DNA from: Actinostola sp. cb2023
Taxonomy: Eukaryota > Cnidaria > Anthozoa > Actiniaria > Actinostolidae
DNA length: 64,000 nt
NCBI GenBank assembly: GCA_033675265.1
Contig: JAUJYZ010000446.1
Span: forward strand, 86,001-150,000
Reading direction: 5' to 3'
Below, in pieces: positions 11,631 through 23,565 of this stretch. Each line of letters starts with the position of its first letter. Positions within the stretch are counted from its first letter, which is position 1. The notes under the pieces were generated by a model, which was given only the letters and a program-made list of their open reading frames with translations, ran no database searches and had not been told where the DNA came from. The translations under genes and the position numbers were made by a program.

Positions 11631-12370
11631 CTTTAAACTAGATGCTTTAATAAGCGTTCACTCGTGCCCTGGTGCGATTGAGCACTGGGATGCATTGTAG
11701 CATGAAAGAAGTATACTTTATATGGGCCTCCACCTTCCATTCGGTGAGGGACTGAGCTGTGAAGAAGGAAGAGATCAGGGATGAACTGAACTGACCGAGA
11801 CACACGTTTTCATTCTCACCCCAGACAATTTTCTTTGAGCCACTTTATAAGTAGTCAATCCTGGCAAGGAAACTCAAGCCATTCAGAATTAGCTTGTTGA
11901 TTAGATAGGCCGGGAATATTCCGTTCCTCCAATTACGATATGTTTTTCTGACGATCACAAGACGACATAACCTTCCCCGAACAAGGTTTGTGAAGAAAGA
12001 GGTCGACTGACGATAAAACCTCAAAGATCAGCTTTTAGTGATCTCGTTCCCATACCCACTTGCAGATTGTGCTTAGTCATCAAATGTGTATTCACTGCTT
12101 AAACATTTCTCTCTGTTTAGATCTGAGATAACGATTATACAGATCACAACAGTGTTTGGTTACTTGTTGAGTGATAGGTGTATTCACTGCTTAAACATTT
12201 CTCTATATTTAGATCTGACACTGAATGATTATAGTTATCAACTCAGTGTTTGGTTACTTGTTCAGTGACTTGGCACTCGACAACATAATAGCAGCCAGCT
12301 CAGAATCAATGTTTAGATGTGAGATATCGATCATAGTCAGATCAAATCAGTGTTTGGTTACTTGTTGGGT
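11631..12370. repeat. Dispersed repeat, copy 1, with internal ~100-bp tandem units
   Basis: From 'GCTTTAATAAGCGTTCACTC' and 'TGGGATGCATTGTAGCATGA' onward this matches 35620-36490 in the same orientation at high identity, including 'CCTCCACCTTCCATTCG' and 'GACCGAGACACACGTTTTCA'. From about 12086 a unit of roughly 100 bp ('CACTGCTTAAACATTTCTCT...GTGTTTGGTTACTTGTT') is repeated two and a half times. It is a non-coding repeat of unknown class. Confidence 0.75.
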
Positions 12371-12865
12371 GACTCGGTAGAACATACAGAATTTGGAATC
12401 GCCAGGCACTCAACAACATAATACCGCCGGGCCAGCTCAGAATTTGTAAAATTCGACAAAAGATACTTAGATTTTATAGAACTAGTGAACTAGATATATT
12501 TTCGTGATTGATTCTGACAACTGAACTTGCCCCTGCTTGACCTCCGGTGCCTCCTGATTGGTTTGTGATTTGTAATCTCTCTTGTGATGAGACTTCATGT
12601 CTCCTCCACCTTCCATTTTATAACAACCACCGACAAAAACAAAAACGATCTCCAATAAGACTCCTGCCTCGGCCTTCGGCCAGGGCACGAGTAATAATCC
12701 ATATTGTATCCAGTTTTTTTTATAAAATTGCACTCATTGTGGATACACGAGTGACTATAACACCTTAATTCCCAAGAAATCATGCCTTTTCGTTGGCCTT
12801 CTTCCATCAGCCATTATATTATGCTTGCAACAAAAGTACCAGCATGAAATCCAAGTAAACCAAGT

Positions 12866-13011
12866 GACTGGGTCAGGGAGGAGATAACAAATGTTCTAAG
12901 CCCAGAATTTTCAACTGACAAGCCAGTTGAGCTTACAGGTCGCACATGTAGAGAACAATTTGAAAGAGTTATTCAAAAGTACAAAGATGATGACAAAAAA
13001 TCGCTAGAGGT
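12866..13011 (+). pseudogene. Orphan exon of a Myb/SANT-like transposon protein (tentative)
   Basis: An open stretch encodes 'SDWVREEITNVLSPEFSTD', then 'GRTCREQFERVIQKYKDDD' and 'KKSLE', ending exactly at a good donor (GAG|GTAAGC). The 'GRTxREQxxRVIxKYK' pattern is typical of the trihelix/SANT-like proteins carried by Harbinger elements and of their domesticated relatives. No partner exon is seen on either side. There is no ATG in frame just upstream because a stop precedes it. Confidence 0.45.
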
Positions 13012-15248
13012 AAGCTTATGTTGACAAAACGAACTGATTCTTTGTTCTTTATTACTTGTGCTCAGGCCTTTGGCCGGTATGAGTTCGGACTTGGAAATCA
13101 GTTTGTATTAAATGTAATACAGGACGCAGCCTTGATCACTGTCTGACCTGCAGCTCCTAGTAATTTTTTTATATTTACTAGCCGTAGCTATCGCTAAATG
13201 CCAATGAGGACAATGATTTTGTTGCGATGATCTTTTGTGATTATTGAAACACAGTTTTATACTCCATGATTTATTTTATTTTGCGAAAACTTGTCCTAAT
13301 TCCAGAGAGATGGCTTTGAAATAATATATTGTAAAAACAAATACCGGTACTTCAATTCACAGACGTATAATTAGCACGTTGGCGTGACAGTCTGGCTTTC
13401 CAAGTTAGATCAACACTTCGATCAGTCTAGCAGCAGGATTTGTTATTATTTACTGGCCTGCAATAATGAGTATTTTGAGTCGATTAAACAATTCAGTAAA
13501 GTAGGATTTGTGTCTCTTGACAAAAGTTGGCAATGTTGTTGGCCCGATCGGCATTACTGTGTGATTCGGTTAACCGTTTTGAGTATTAATTTTACTCAGT
13601 TTAGAACACAGGCTGTCAATAGTCAGCAAATCGATCTAGAAAAGAGTACACAGTTCAGTATAACAAAAGCAAAGAACATAAATATCATTAATCTGACTTT
13701 TTTGGACTTATCTCGTGCAACGAAACAGCGTAAACAACAGAGTAGCGATCAGCGAAGCTCTTCCCGTGACAACCACGTGATTATTATGACGTCAGACAAA
13801 AGCGCTTTCTGATTGGTTTAGACCGTGGTCTACATTACATTACATTACATTACATTACATTTTGGTGGTCCATTCGAGATTTTTTCTGCATACAAGAAAT
13901 GTTCACGCTTCGGCACTATATTGCTGCCGCCTCGTCAGCCTCGCGTCTTCGCTCGGCTGACTCGTTGGCAATAATCATAGCATTTCTTCTAGTTATTTGG
14001 GTCCACAGTAATTGGTCAAGCTGTTGTAGTTGCCCTGCCTACTTGTAATTTATCTTGTTCGTGCATAGTATATCATAGGTGAAGTCAAATACAATAAATA
14101 TAAAATATAAATATAAAACGCAGGGCATATATTGTTTTCCATGTCAGAAATTGTGCAATTGCAGTCATGCCATTTTCTAATTTTAGACATGGCGAGCACA
14201 CATTCAACGATTCATGTGGAATTCTACTAGCGAAATCTTGCACTTTTTACTCGTCTGAGTGTTGAGTTAAGTGTTAAAGACGAGAAGATCTTCAAATTTG
14301 AGATCGCCACCCCTTCCATTTACAACAGCAAAACACGAAGAGACCAGCAATGTGGTGTGGTCGCCCACCCTTCCATTTGTGAGGAAGCTGTCCCAGCAGC
14401 AAATAACGAGGAGACCAGCAAAATGGTCGAATTGTCAAAGTATAATGAAACAAATGGGTATCAAAGGAACCTTTATTATCAAAAATCAAAGTTCTTGAAA
14501 CACTCAAATCTACAAAACTGGTTGTGTATTTAAAATCTTTATATATGAAGAGAGAAGTAAGTCAGATATATGATATTTTTTTAGTATAAAACCAAGAAGA
14601 GCCAAGCTTTTCAACATCCTTGTCATCTACAAACTTTGAACATTCCATTCGTTTTGTCGATGAAAACCAATTTAAAATCGAAGGAAATTTTTTTTTCTCT
14701 TGGTTCCACTACATACCAGTTCCGTTGTCTATCTCTTTGATTAACTATGTAGAGTCCGGAGGGGGTGGTTAGGGAGGGGGGCAATGGGGGGGTATTCTGG
14801 GATTTTCTCTGACCCTATCACAGACCTTCAAAAAAGCGATTTTGCGTACTCTCTCCCGAACCAGATCTAAGCTCGAAATCAATACCCGACTATAACGTAG
14901 AGTGTGGAGCGTGATCGGGGGTAAAACGCATACCCTTTCCAGACTAAAAGGACAAATTGGGTACCCTTCCCTATAGGGTGGCACATACCCATATAGCTTA
15001 TATATGGGATAAATAGCTTATATATGGGATAACTCCCCTTCCTCCAGGGGGGAGGCGTAGAGTCAACTCTCGTCTCTCGAGCTCGTTTGGGACCGTCATT
15101 TGATATCCGTAATAGCGAGAGTCTGTAATATCGGGGTGTGAAGAAAAAGGACGATCTAAAATAATCCACTTAAAAACCAATGACTTTGAAATTGATTGAT
15201 GATCAAAATGGGAAACATCATAATGCAGTGTCCATCACTCAACACATT
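13012..15248. other. Intergenic with low-complexity patches
   Basis: No gene can be supported. A (TACAT)n microsatellite lies at about 13831-13860. A partial duplication around 14310-14420 repeats 'ACCCTTCCATTT'. At 14755-15060 a G-rich and purine-rich patch contains 'TAGCTTATATATGGGATAA' twice, reminiscent of the coral 'GGGATGCTCG/CCCTTCCC' repeat family. The 142-codon frame at 13384 lacks an ATG and any motif. Confidence 0.4.
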
Positions 15249-15762
15249 AGGGTTTTCCGATTTAGCGGCTATTTCAAAAATATTGCCAAACACTTCTTTT
15301 GTTCTTTTGTTCAAATGAACATTGCCTTTTTACCACCGTATTTATTATCTCACTCGTGCAAAACAACCCTAGTCAGTCAAATTCTAACACTTGAGTCACC
15401 CGCTCAAGCGTAATTCGAAACACGCATGGCCTATGGTCAAGCTTAAAACTCAATTCATGCAGCTTATGACATTGCCAAATTTCTTCTTATATTTTGAACA
15501 ACCTTAGTCCCAGACATAAACGCGAAAACCGATACCCTATTCCAGACCTAAAATTGAAAATTCATGCCCAATTTGAGGCTCAGATTTAGTATTTTTTACA
15601 AAAGCCCCCTAAAAGGCACGCGTGAATAAATTGACGTTTGTTTAACGATTTTTATTAATAAATCTGAAATGAAGTAACAATAACGACGACAATGAAAACA
15701 AAACCACTTGGTGTGTAGTTTGGAAAAGTGCACTGAAGTCAACCAAGATGACAGCAATGCAG

Positions 15763-17179
15763 CTATTGCCGTCTTAATCTTCGTATAATTAATCGTCGTC
15801 GATTCACAAACGAACCACAAACACCAACAACAATGGGCAGAAACGTCCGTTTTTGACGAAAAACTTGACTAATTGACCTGTAGATTTTCAGTGCCCCGAT
15901 ACTGTGCTCTATTTGTACCCTGATACTCCTCAGATGTCGATTAGCTCTTCTCTGACGACGATTTCTAGCGATTCTGTGAGGTGTTACGAGTGGCACTCGC
16001 CCTGCGTATCCACCGTCTGCCAATAGCCGTGCATATCTCGGAAGACGTTTTTGACCATGTAGTCCAATAGTTGGTAGGTACCGGTATGTTGTTGCATCAT
16101 TAAGATGACCAGGAAAACTACATGTAAATAAATAATATAATCACAAGCTATTTTGACATGTTATCATCAACCATAAATGAAACTAACATTTTAATTCTTA
16201 CCCAGAAACAAGTAGTACTATCATGCCATCGCCCATCAGCATCTTCAATCAACTGTGTAGACATGAAGTGTGTCTTTTTATCTCCACGGTAAAATTCGGC
16301 CTGAGCTTTTCCAGATGGGCGCCGTATCCGATGTATTGTTGCGTCGATGAGTCCTACTGCATTTCTGTAGTGTTTCCAGTGACCCATGAATGAAGACCAC
16401 TGCCTGAGATTATGCCATGTGACAAACCTTCGAAAGTGTAGGAATAGAATTGGGACAACATGATAGATTTCCTCATGAACAGTACTTTTACTTATTTGAA
16501 AAATGGTAGCAAGAGTGACATAAGTGGGATATATTCGCAGCCAGATGAGGACGAGAAGAACTCTGTTTCGAACATCTAGAATACAGGGCCGGCGTCTAGC
16601 AGAAATCGGCACTCTTGGTATCATGCGGGGCTTGCATACTTCATCAGCTACTGTTTGAACTATGCTATCCATAGAGCTGGGAGTTTCTCCTGTAAGATAC
16701 CAGAAGTTTCTGGGATCTCTTTGAAGAAATGTCCACACATCTTTTCCAGTATTTCTGTGAAACATCATTCCCGGAAACAGCGCCAGTATAAGAGGTGTAC
16801 GGTCGGTTAAAATTTGAAGAACAGTGACAATTATCGTTATTACGTTCTGTAGCTGAGGAAAGGGTGGTGGCAAGACATTTTCATTCCAGAACTCAAACTT
16901 CAGAAAAGTAAAGACAGCTAAAATACTGGCAACTAGGAAATTTGGAAACGGAGAAGGTCCATTCATCATAGTGCTCGTATTCAATCCGTGAAACAGTGTA
17001 CACAACTTACATTTTCTCAAACACGATTCTGCTAAAGTCACGAAGTATGCCAAACTACACAGGTTCGCGAGAAGCCGCATTATTATCTTTTGTTTCGGCT
17101 CATGGATAGATCGGCGCGTGAACATAATCCTGCTAGTCACGAAGTATGCCAAACTACGCAGGTTCACGAGAAGCTGCAT
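15763..17179 (-). CDS. Harbinger transposase (DDE_Tnp_4 family)
   Basis: The catalytic nuclease of the element, in two exon-like parts: 17179-16202 and 16117-15763. The first part carries a hydrophobic N-terminal region, 'RDPRNFWYLTGETP', a helix-turn-helix-like 'TLATIFQISKSTVHEEIYH' and the first catalytic aspartate in 'AVGLIDATIHRIRRPSG'. After a GTAAGA donor and a TAG acceptor the second part gives 'FPGHLNDATTYR' (second Asp), 'LLADGGYAGRVPL' and the Glu in 'QIEHSIGALK', then a basic C terminus. The DDE triad is therefore present. Joining the parts by the visible splice signals leaves a one-base phase mismatch, so this copy may be slightly damaged. The N-terminal ~35 residues lie in an ~85-bp tandem duplication (17039-17238); translation could start at the ATG at 17080 instead. 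Confidence 0.8.
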
Positions 17180-17238
17180 TACTATCTTTTGTTTCTTACT
17201 GATTGCGTTCGGCTCATGGAAAGATCGGCGCCTGAACT
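17039..17238. repeat. Tandem duplication of ~98 bp in the Harbinger spacer
   Basis: 'GAAGTATGCCAAACTAC(A/G)CAGG' through 'CGGCTCATGGA(T/A)AGATCGGC' occurs twice in direct order, about 98 bp apart. The copies differ at a few positions and by a short insertion. The duplication covers the predicted transposase N terminus and the divergent promoter region. Confidence 0.8.
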
Positions 17239-17502
17239 TATAGCCTTTGTCACAAAGGTTTCATGCCCATATCACATCTTTTCGCACGTTTCTAGCCTTG
17301 AATAATTACTTTTCATAATAATATTTTACTATTTTTCACATGTATACAATTATTATTACTAACAATTATACTTCTTTGTACTGACTCACATATATTTAAG
17401 GGCGGTACATTTCTTGTTCCACCTTCGATCGAGCTCCGCCGCCGTCGTTACCCTGTAGCTTGGTGTGGTTTCTTGAGGACCTATAGAGATAAGTCTAGTC
17501 TC

Positions 17503-18697
17503 ATGGAGGAAAACAATATTTTTCTGAAGGCAGCCCTAACTAAGAATGTAGAAATACCACCAATATTTGAAACATTTGGAAGGTGTTCGAGGACAGAAAG
17601 CTTCGACAATAAAGAGCCAGCGACCAAGAGCAAGGACGCAAATGCTGTGGCGAAAGAACGTAAAATACGAAGTTCACCGGTGGAAAAAAGTCTCATTATG
17701 GAGGGTTTGCGAAGGTATGGAAGGGATTTCAAGGCAACTGTTCGTTTTCTTATAAAGCATTGTGATGCACTCGATGAAAACCTGAAGAAATACTACGAGT
17801 CTGTAGGAAAACCAGGAGGTGCAAGTATAAAGAAGGCGGTAGAAAGGGCCCGAAGGCTCAAACAAAAAACTGACATGCACATGGCAAGTACCAGGTAAGT
17901 TCGAATATACACTTTATCAATTACAACTGCTCTGTGTACAGTTTGCAGAGGTTTGCATGATTTGATTCATTCTGTATTCGATTCTTAATATATCAGCAAA
18001 CAGGTTCGCAATGAGAAAACTCAAGCGGAAGATGAATTCCAAGAGTCGAGTGGCGATGCGACTGACTCATCTGACATTCCACTACAAAGTACCAGTAAAC
18101 GCCAAAAGACGCATGGTAAAGATACTAGATTCTTAGGTATTCAAGGTTCTAAGTCCAGAGAGGACATAACAGCTTCACTCCATGTCGAAGAACAGTCGAA
18201 CGACAGCCATGATGATGATGATGATAACGATGATGATGATGATGATGATGAACGAACGGCTTGTAGGGACAAGTAAGTCAAAATGATAAATTATGTGTGA
18301 AACATGTTGAAGATAACAGCGAGTATCGGTACAAAATCAAACGTAAAATCGTTTTTATTTCCCATGCATATTCTACTTAGTTCCACAGTGGTTTGCGTTT
18401 TCTGTTCAGTTATCGCTGTTCCAAATGAAATAATGTGAATTATGACGAGAGTTATTCGCTGAGTTTCGAGTGAAGCACAACATGAATATCGCTGTAATGA
18501 TAAAAACGGCATTCTTCCCCTTAAACATGTACCTCTACAGGAAGAAGAAGGGAAAGCAAAGAAAACCTTTAAGAAAGAATCAGATGGATAACATACTGGC
18601 ATCCTTGCCGGAATTAATCCACAATGCCAATAAAAGTGCTAAAGACCATAGCCGCTGCCTTAAAAAATGGATTGGTCAAAAGTCTGATTCGGATTAA
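17503..18697 (+). CDS. Harbinger accessory protein, three exons, acidic (function unproven)
   Basis: Coding exons are 17503-17894, 17997-18272 and 18541-18697. All junctions have GT/AG borders and matching phases, and the gene ends at a TAA. The first exon holds 'SPVEKSLIMEGLRRYGRDF' followed by a helical basic segment, which is consistent with a SANT/Myb-like fold. The second exon is Ser/Thr-rich and ends in an aspartate run of about 13 residues. The third is lysine-rich with 'MDNILASLPELIHNANKSA'. In known Harbinger elements the second gene is a Myb/SANT protein that helps the transposase reach the nucleus and bind the ends; by position this gene fills that place. A TATATTTAAG box lies about 110 bp upstream of the ATG. 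I chose the ATG at 17503 because the frame upstream has only a TTG. The reading frame is intact. Confidence 0.65.
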
Positions 18698-19705
18698 AGT
18701 CGTAGTAATATAACGAGGGCCGTTCTGTGTACAAATTTGTTTACCACTGCAAAACATCACCTAAAGGCGTTGATACAAACGTACAACGATTTTGCAATTT
18801 GTATTAATTTGAGCTCAGTAATTAAATAAAAATCAATAACTAACCTTTATTTAACGTGGTTATTTAGACCTGTATCACATCATTTTACGTGCGAGCAATA
18901 AAAAACCTGATCAAAATACGCATATCGTAAATCCTTGAATAGTTTAAGCGCCAGGGACGCTTCTTTCTAATTTCGGTCGAGAGAGGGGGGGGGGATGCTT
19001 ATACGAGGGGGCGCTTATTCGAGGGGGGGGGGGGGGCTTATTCCATTTCCCTAATGTTTGGCCATGTGGTCCTTTATTCCTGCGCATAAGCATAACATAG
19101 CATACTGTACAAGACATGTGTGGCGCAGTTTGTAATTGGCAAATGACGTATGATAAGCAAGACGCGCTAACTTCGAGTCTTCAGGTCTTTGTAATAGCTC
19201 AGAAAAAATGGGGGAGGAGAGGCGAGCGCAAATTTTGGTCGAAAGGTGGGGGACGCTTATTCGAGGAAATCTTGGAAAACTCTAATTTTGCGTGATTGAT
19301 TTTCGCATAAATGCATTTTTAACAAAGGATTGATAACCGAATATTGATCACGAGCATTCTAATAAAATATCACTTAGTTCTTTCGGCACGTGCTGGTAAC
19401 GATATTGCCAGATTTTAGAAAAAGCCGCTAAATCGGAAAACCCTATTAAAAAACGTTCATTCAGCTGTAATAGTGAGAGTTTGTTATAGTGGGAGTTGTC
19501 TTCAGTCATTTACACAAGGAGAGAGTATGTGTCTGTCCCTGCAGGGTGTCGGGCAATCTTCGAGTTACGCGCTCGATCTCATATATTTTTTTGTTCTTTG
19601 CATGTCTGTCTGTGACTTTGTGCACGTATCTATATTTGTGTCCATGGCATTTTTGTATATCTACGTCTCTCTTGGATCTTTAATTTCCTACACATAAGGT
19701 ATCAT

Positions 19706-20014
19706 AAGGTATTGAATACCTTTGCTTCACCGGCCGTCAACCCGGTGTCTACGCTCGAGCAACCTTTTGTCATTGGGCCTGGGTTTTCCCCCATTCCGCA
19801 TAAATTGGTACAATTAATCATTACGGGGAAATATGTAGATCTGAGCGATCTCATGACGGCCAATCTGATAGAAAAAGATAATGAACCCAAACTGTTATTC
19901 GATGGGCGGGTTATCCTTACAACGTCCAACAAGCGAAATCGTCGCTCCATAGATGAACGTGAAGCCGGCAAACTTGAACGTGAAGCCGGCAAACAACAAA
20001 TCACAAACTTATGA
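19706..20014 (+). pseudogene. DIRS-type gag-like fragment
   Basis: The open frame contains 'FVIGPGFSPIPHKLVQLIIT', 'GKYVDLSDLMTANL' and 'EPKLLFDGRVILTTS', then a repeated 'REAGK(L/Q)E' tail. I recognise the 'GPGFSPxPxKLVxxIxxGKxVDLSDLL' pattern as the ORF1 (gag-like) protein of retroelements that are abundant in corals, probably DIRS. No reverse transcriptase or tyrosine recombinase is next to it, and the frame ends soon after the motif, so this is an isolated fragment. Family naming is from memory. Confidence 0.6.
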
Positions 20015-20395
20015 CATTTCTTTGGTTCCGGTCTTCGGTTCTAGTTAACATACATGCACGGAAGTCAAACTTAGCTGGTTTTTAAGCTAAATACTAAAAG
20101 AAAGTTTTATAGTATTTTGACTGGTGTGAAATTATATCTAATTTGTTTTTATACAAGAAAACAAACAACCGACGAATGAAGTGTCCTTGCACTTTCTCTC
20201 AACAACACCATAGTGATGATCGTAAACAAACTTGTTGAATCACTGTTTCTAAAGCTTACTGTAGGAGAAAATACTCACATTATGATAATATGATGTGATT
20301 TATAGTAAAGCTCTCTTCACAAGAAATCACTGTATCTCTTAGATTCACCATTAAAAAGTAAAGAGTAAAAGGAGCGGCTTGGTAAAGTTCCCGCC
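20015..20395. other. Flank of the next transposon, no gene seen
   Basis: Nothing recognisable before the target-site duplication AAAGCG at 20396-20401. Confidence 0.4.
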
Positions 20396-20401
20396 AAAGC
20401 G

Positions 20402-20640
20402 TATGAGGCGCCGATCTCGTCAATATTCTCATGATTTAATTTATGGTGATTGAATTTACTTTTATGGCGATTGAATTTACTTTTATGGTGATTGGATCTA
20501 CTTTTATGGTGATTGAATTTACTTTTATGGTGATTGAATTTACTTTTATGGTCATTGAATTATTTTATGGTCATTGAATTATTTTATGGTCATTGAATTA
20601 TGATGCATTGCGAGCGTACTAGGTACCACTACCACGCGGA
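20402..20640. repeat. Left terminal inverted repeat with iterated ~21-bp motif
   Basis: After the terminus, units of 'TTTTATGGTGATTGAATTTA' follow head to tail about six times. Two or three shorter variants then read 'TTTTATGGTCATTGAATTA'. The same units, inverted, are found at the right end. Iterated subterminal motifs are commonly transposase binding sites; that role here is inferred. Confidence 0.8.
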
Positions 20641-20654
20641 GTAATCGAGTTAAA

Positions 20655-23152
20655 ATGGCAGACCAAAGTAGTGGTAGCAACGTCTTGAATAACAACTTAA
20701 ATGTGGCGTGTCGCCGAGCTGCTGAGGCTATACAGGCTATCCAAAATATAACGAAATCAGATGTTCGTCAGTTAGCAACAGCCACGTCTACTACATCGAA
20801 TCATTTAACTCCAAACACGCTCTTGCAACGAGATGGAAATCCAATACAAACAGAATTGGCCTCGAGATTCCCTACCTTCAGATCAAGTTATAATCCTCGC
20901 ATCTCCGGAAAGCGCTCTGCTTTCGGTGTTAAAGGACCTACATCAAAGCGTGGAAGGCCCTCAGCCAGTACCATTGTCCATAAGGATTTGATTATCATAC
21001 CAGATCCAAATATGGACCAAGTTCCTACACATAAAAAGAGGATTCATCTTGAAGAAAAAGGACTAGTTGTCCACGAATTCCCCTTTCATCGAAACTGGGG
21101 TGCCTTCCAGTTAAAATTGGAAATTAGAAAGCAGCTTCCAAAAGATGACATTATGTTTGAATTTGTGAAGGTATTTAGTTTTACTCTGTGTATTTATTTA
21201 GAAATTATTTCACGGTAAAGGCTAAATCACATAGACCAGAAGGCCTACATAACTTTTATTTTGACTTGTAACATATATACTATTGATGTGTCATATTAAG
21301 TTATTTATTTGAAAGTACTTTTGTGTTTCTAGGCATGTTATGGAACACTTGTCCAACCAAAGCTGGCCACTGGGGTGGAAATGACAGGGGAAGTACTTCT
21401 AAAACTTGCACGACAGGGAAGTATTTATGTTAGATCTCTGGAACCTATCACTACATATCTAGATGATGATGAAGATCAAGAAGATATACAGGACTTTGAT
21501 ACAAAGAAAACGTTCACCAAGGCTTGGGTTGATCTAGGTATTTAAAAAGAATAATCATTTATTGCAATATATGTATTTAATTATATGTGGCGATCAAAAT
21601 GAAATAAATCAAATTTTCCTATAAAATTATGTTTATTTGAAAAGGTTTCTTATTTTTTTATGTGTATTCAGTTAACTGTGAAGTGTAATTAATCCTTGAG
21701 TTAACTGTCTTGGAATGTTATATGGTATATACATATGGAGGTGATGATGATGACCTTCCTCAAATGATACATTATGATGTTCATAAATCTCCACAAGATG
21801 GTTCATTAACATCTACTATGCCACAAGTCACTGCAAGGGATTCATCTACATCTACTGGTACTATGCCACAAGGGACTACAAGTGGTTCATCAACATCTAC
21901 CATACAAGACCATATTTCTTTTCCCTTTCATGTCCTTACTGATTATCAAGGTACAATATTATTAACAAATATATGCAATGTGGAACACCTTTTGTATTTG
22001 ATTTTCTAGAACATTTGAGCTAAGCTCAATTATTGGTTGATATCTATTTTTAATCAGGCCCAAATCCTATTGCTCTAATTATTTTGTGATGTTTTATTCC
22101 AGGAATTTCTGAAATGCTGAAAACATTAGCCAACGATCCTGGTGAACTACCAATAAAAAATGTTACAATACATAGAGCAAAGCTAAAGGAAGAACTGTTG
22201 AGTATCTTTTTAAGGAGGAAAATATTTTTAAGTTTATGATAGTTGTAGATCTCATTGGGTAAAAGTGAGATGGGTGTTGGATCTGGTGTACTAAGAGAAG
22301 TATTTGCCAGTTTCTGGCAAATAGTAGGAAATTCTCTTTGTGTGGGAAGTCACGAAAAAGTGCCAAGTGTCCGTCATGATTATGGAAAAGAGGAATGGGG
22401 AGCTATTGCTCGCATTATGGTATATGGTTATGCAGCAGTAGGATATTTTCCAATTATGCTTTCTATGTCAGTTATTTCTTGTGCTTTTTGGTGAGGAAAG
22501 TGTTACCAGAGAATTCCTCTTGAATTCATTTAAAGTTTATATTTCATCAGAGGAAAAGGAGGTTATTGATAAAGCCCTGGCAGATCAGTTTGATTGTAAT
22601 GATGAGGATCTTATAGATTTTCTTAGTAACTTTTAATGCCATCAAATACTGAAAACTAGAGAGCAATTAACAATTATTTTACAAGAGACTTCTCACCAAG
22701 AAATAGTGCAAAAGCCAAGTTACATTGCTGACAGTTTTGCTCCAATCATAAGTTACCTAAGAGTATTTGAGATTTTTCAAACAACAGATGGTGTGCAGAG
22801 TCTATACAATACCAAAAAACCTACTGCAAAGAATTTAGTAAGGTTGTTAAGAGTAACGCCCCAAAATCCAGCAGAAACAGAGTGTTTTGATCATTTTAAA
22901 CGCTTCATTAGAAACTTAGAAAGAAATGACTTGAGTAAGTTATTGCAGTTTATGACTGGAAGTGATGTAATTGTCTGTGATCGCATAGATATATCTTTCA
23001 GTAATTTAGATGGTAATGCTCGCAGACCTATTGTCCGAACATGTGGACCAACCCTTGAGTTACCATCTACATACAAGTCTTATAACGATTTGGCAGAAGA
23101 GTTTACTTCACTGTTAAATGACAAAGAGGCATGGACTTTTAATATTGGTTAA
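20655..23152 (+). pseudogene. HECT-type E3 ubiquitin ligase-like gene, frameshifted
   Basis: Exons: 20655-21171, 21333-21537, about 21700-21951, then from 22103 onward. The first three junctions are in phase with GT/AG borders. The N terminus is Ser/Asn-rich with basic patches ('KRSAFGVKGPTSKRGRPSAS'). Exon 2 gives 'ACYGTLVQPKLATGVEM', and exon 3 a Ser/Thr-rich linker. From exon 4 the HECT fold is recognisable: 'VGSGVLREVFASFW' (N-lobe) and, in 22706-23152, 'LLQFMTGSDVI' and 'RTCGPTLELPSTYKSYND', which keeps the catalytic cysteine of the C-lobe. Frame changes or stops occur near 22225, 22250, 22490 and 22635, so the ligase cannot be made intact. Ubiquitin transfer is the known HECT role; why a transposon carries it is unknown. 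Confidence 0.75.
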
Positions 23153-23199
23153 CAATTTTTTTTCTGGCCTAAGTACATGTATGTATAAAAGCTTTGCAG

Positions 23200-23375
23200 C
23201 CAATAAACCCATGAAAACAAAGTAACTAATTAGTGGCATTTAGTAATAAATAGTAAAAATATAAGTGTCACCTGATATTTATATACATGTACTAAAGCAC
23301 CATATTCATGTATTTAGGTACTAGTGCTAATTAGTGCTATTTAGCTTATTATTCTAGTTTTCATGGGTTTATTGA
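23200..23375. mobile_element. MITE nested between the two genes of the transposon
   Basis: Ends are 'CAATAAACCCATGAAAAC' and its inverse 'GTTTTCATGGGTTTATTG'. The interior has 'AACTAATTAGTGGCATTTAG' and the inverted 'GTGCTAATTAGTGCTATTTA'. It is the same family as 44506-44888 and 52464-52608. Confidence 0.75.
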
Positions 23376-23565
23376 CTACACTCTACTACATTTGAAATAA
23401 GCTGCCACTGACAATGATCCTATCTTTGGATATGTTGAGTTTAAGATGCAAAAGTCATATAACCGAATTGTTTATCTTGCCATTTTTACCAAATGGTTGT
23501 AATTTCACATGTTTGTGTAAAAGTTATGATGACATTAAACTGTTTTGTTTACATTACTGACTTGT

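Larger units (their letters stand above)
15249..19444. mobile_element. PIF/Harbinger DNA transposon, near-complete
   Basis: A 4.2-kb element bounded by inverted termini. The left end starts 'AGGGTTTTCCGATTTAGCGG' and the right end is its exact complement over 22 bp, with weaker pairing beyond. The 3-bp 'ATT' is present outside both ends; Harbinger elements normally duplicate TWA, so the exact terminus may be off by a base. Inside are two divergent genes with a 323-bp spacer: a DDE_Tnp_4 transposase on the minus strand (17179-15763) and an acidic partner protein on the plus strand (17503-18697). This two-gene layout is the Harbinger hallmark. The right subterminal region (about 18950-19265) contains G-tracts and repeated 'GACGCTTATTCGAGG'. 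Confidence 0.85.

Noticed and set aside
13384..13812. 142-codon plus-strand frame
   Set aside because: Begins with GTG, no motif, composition like flanking DNA, no splice context.
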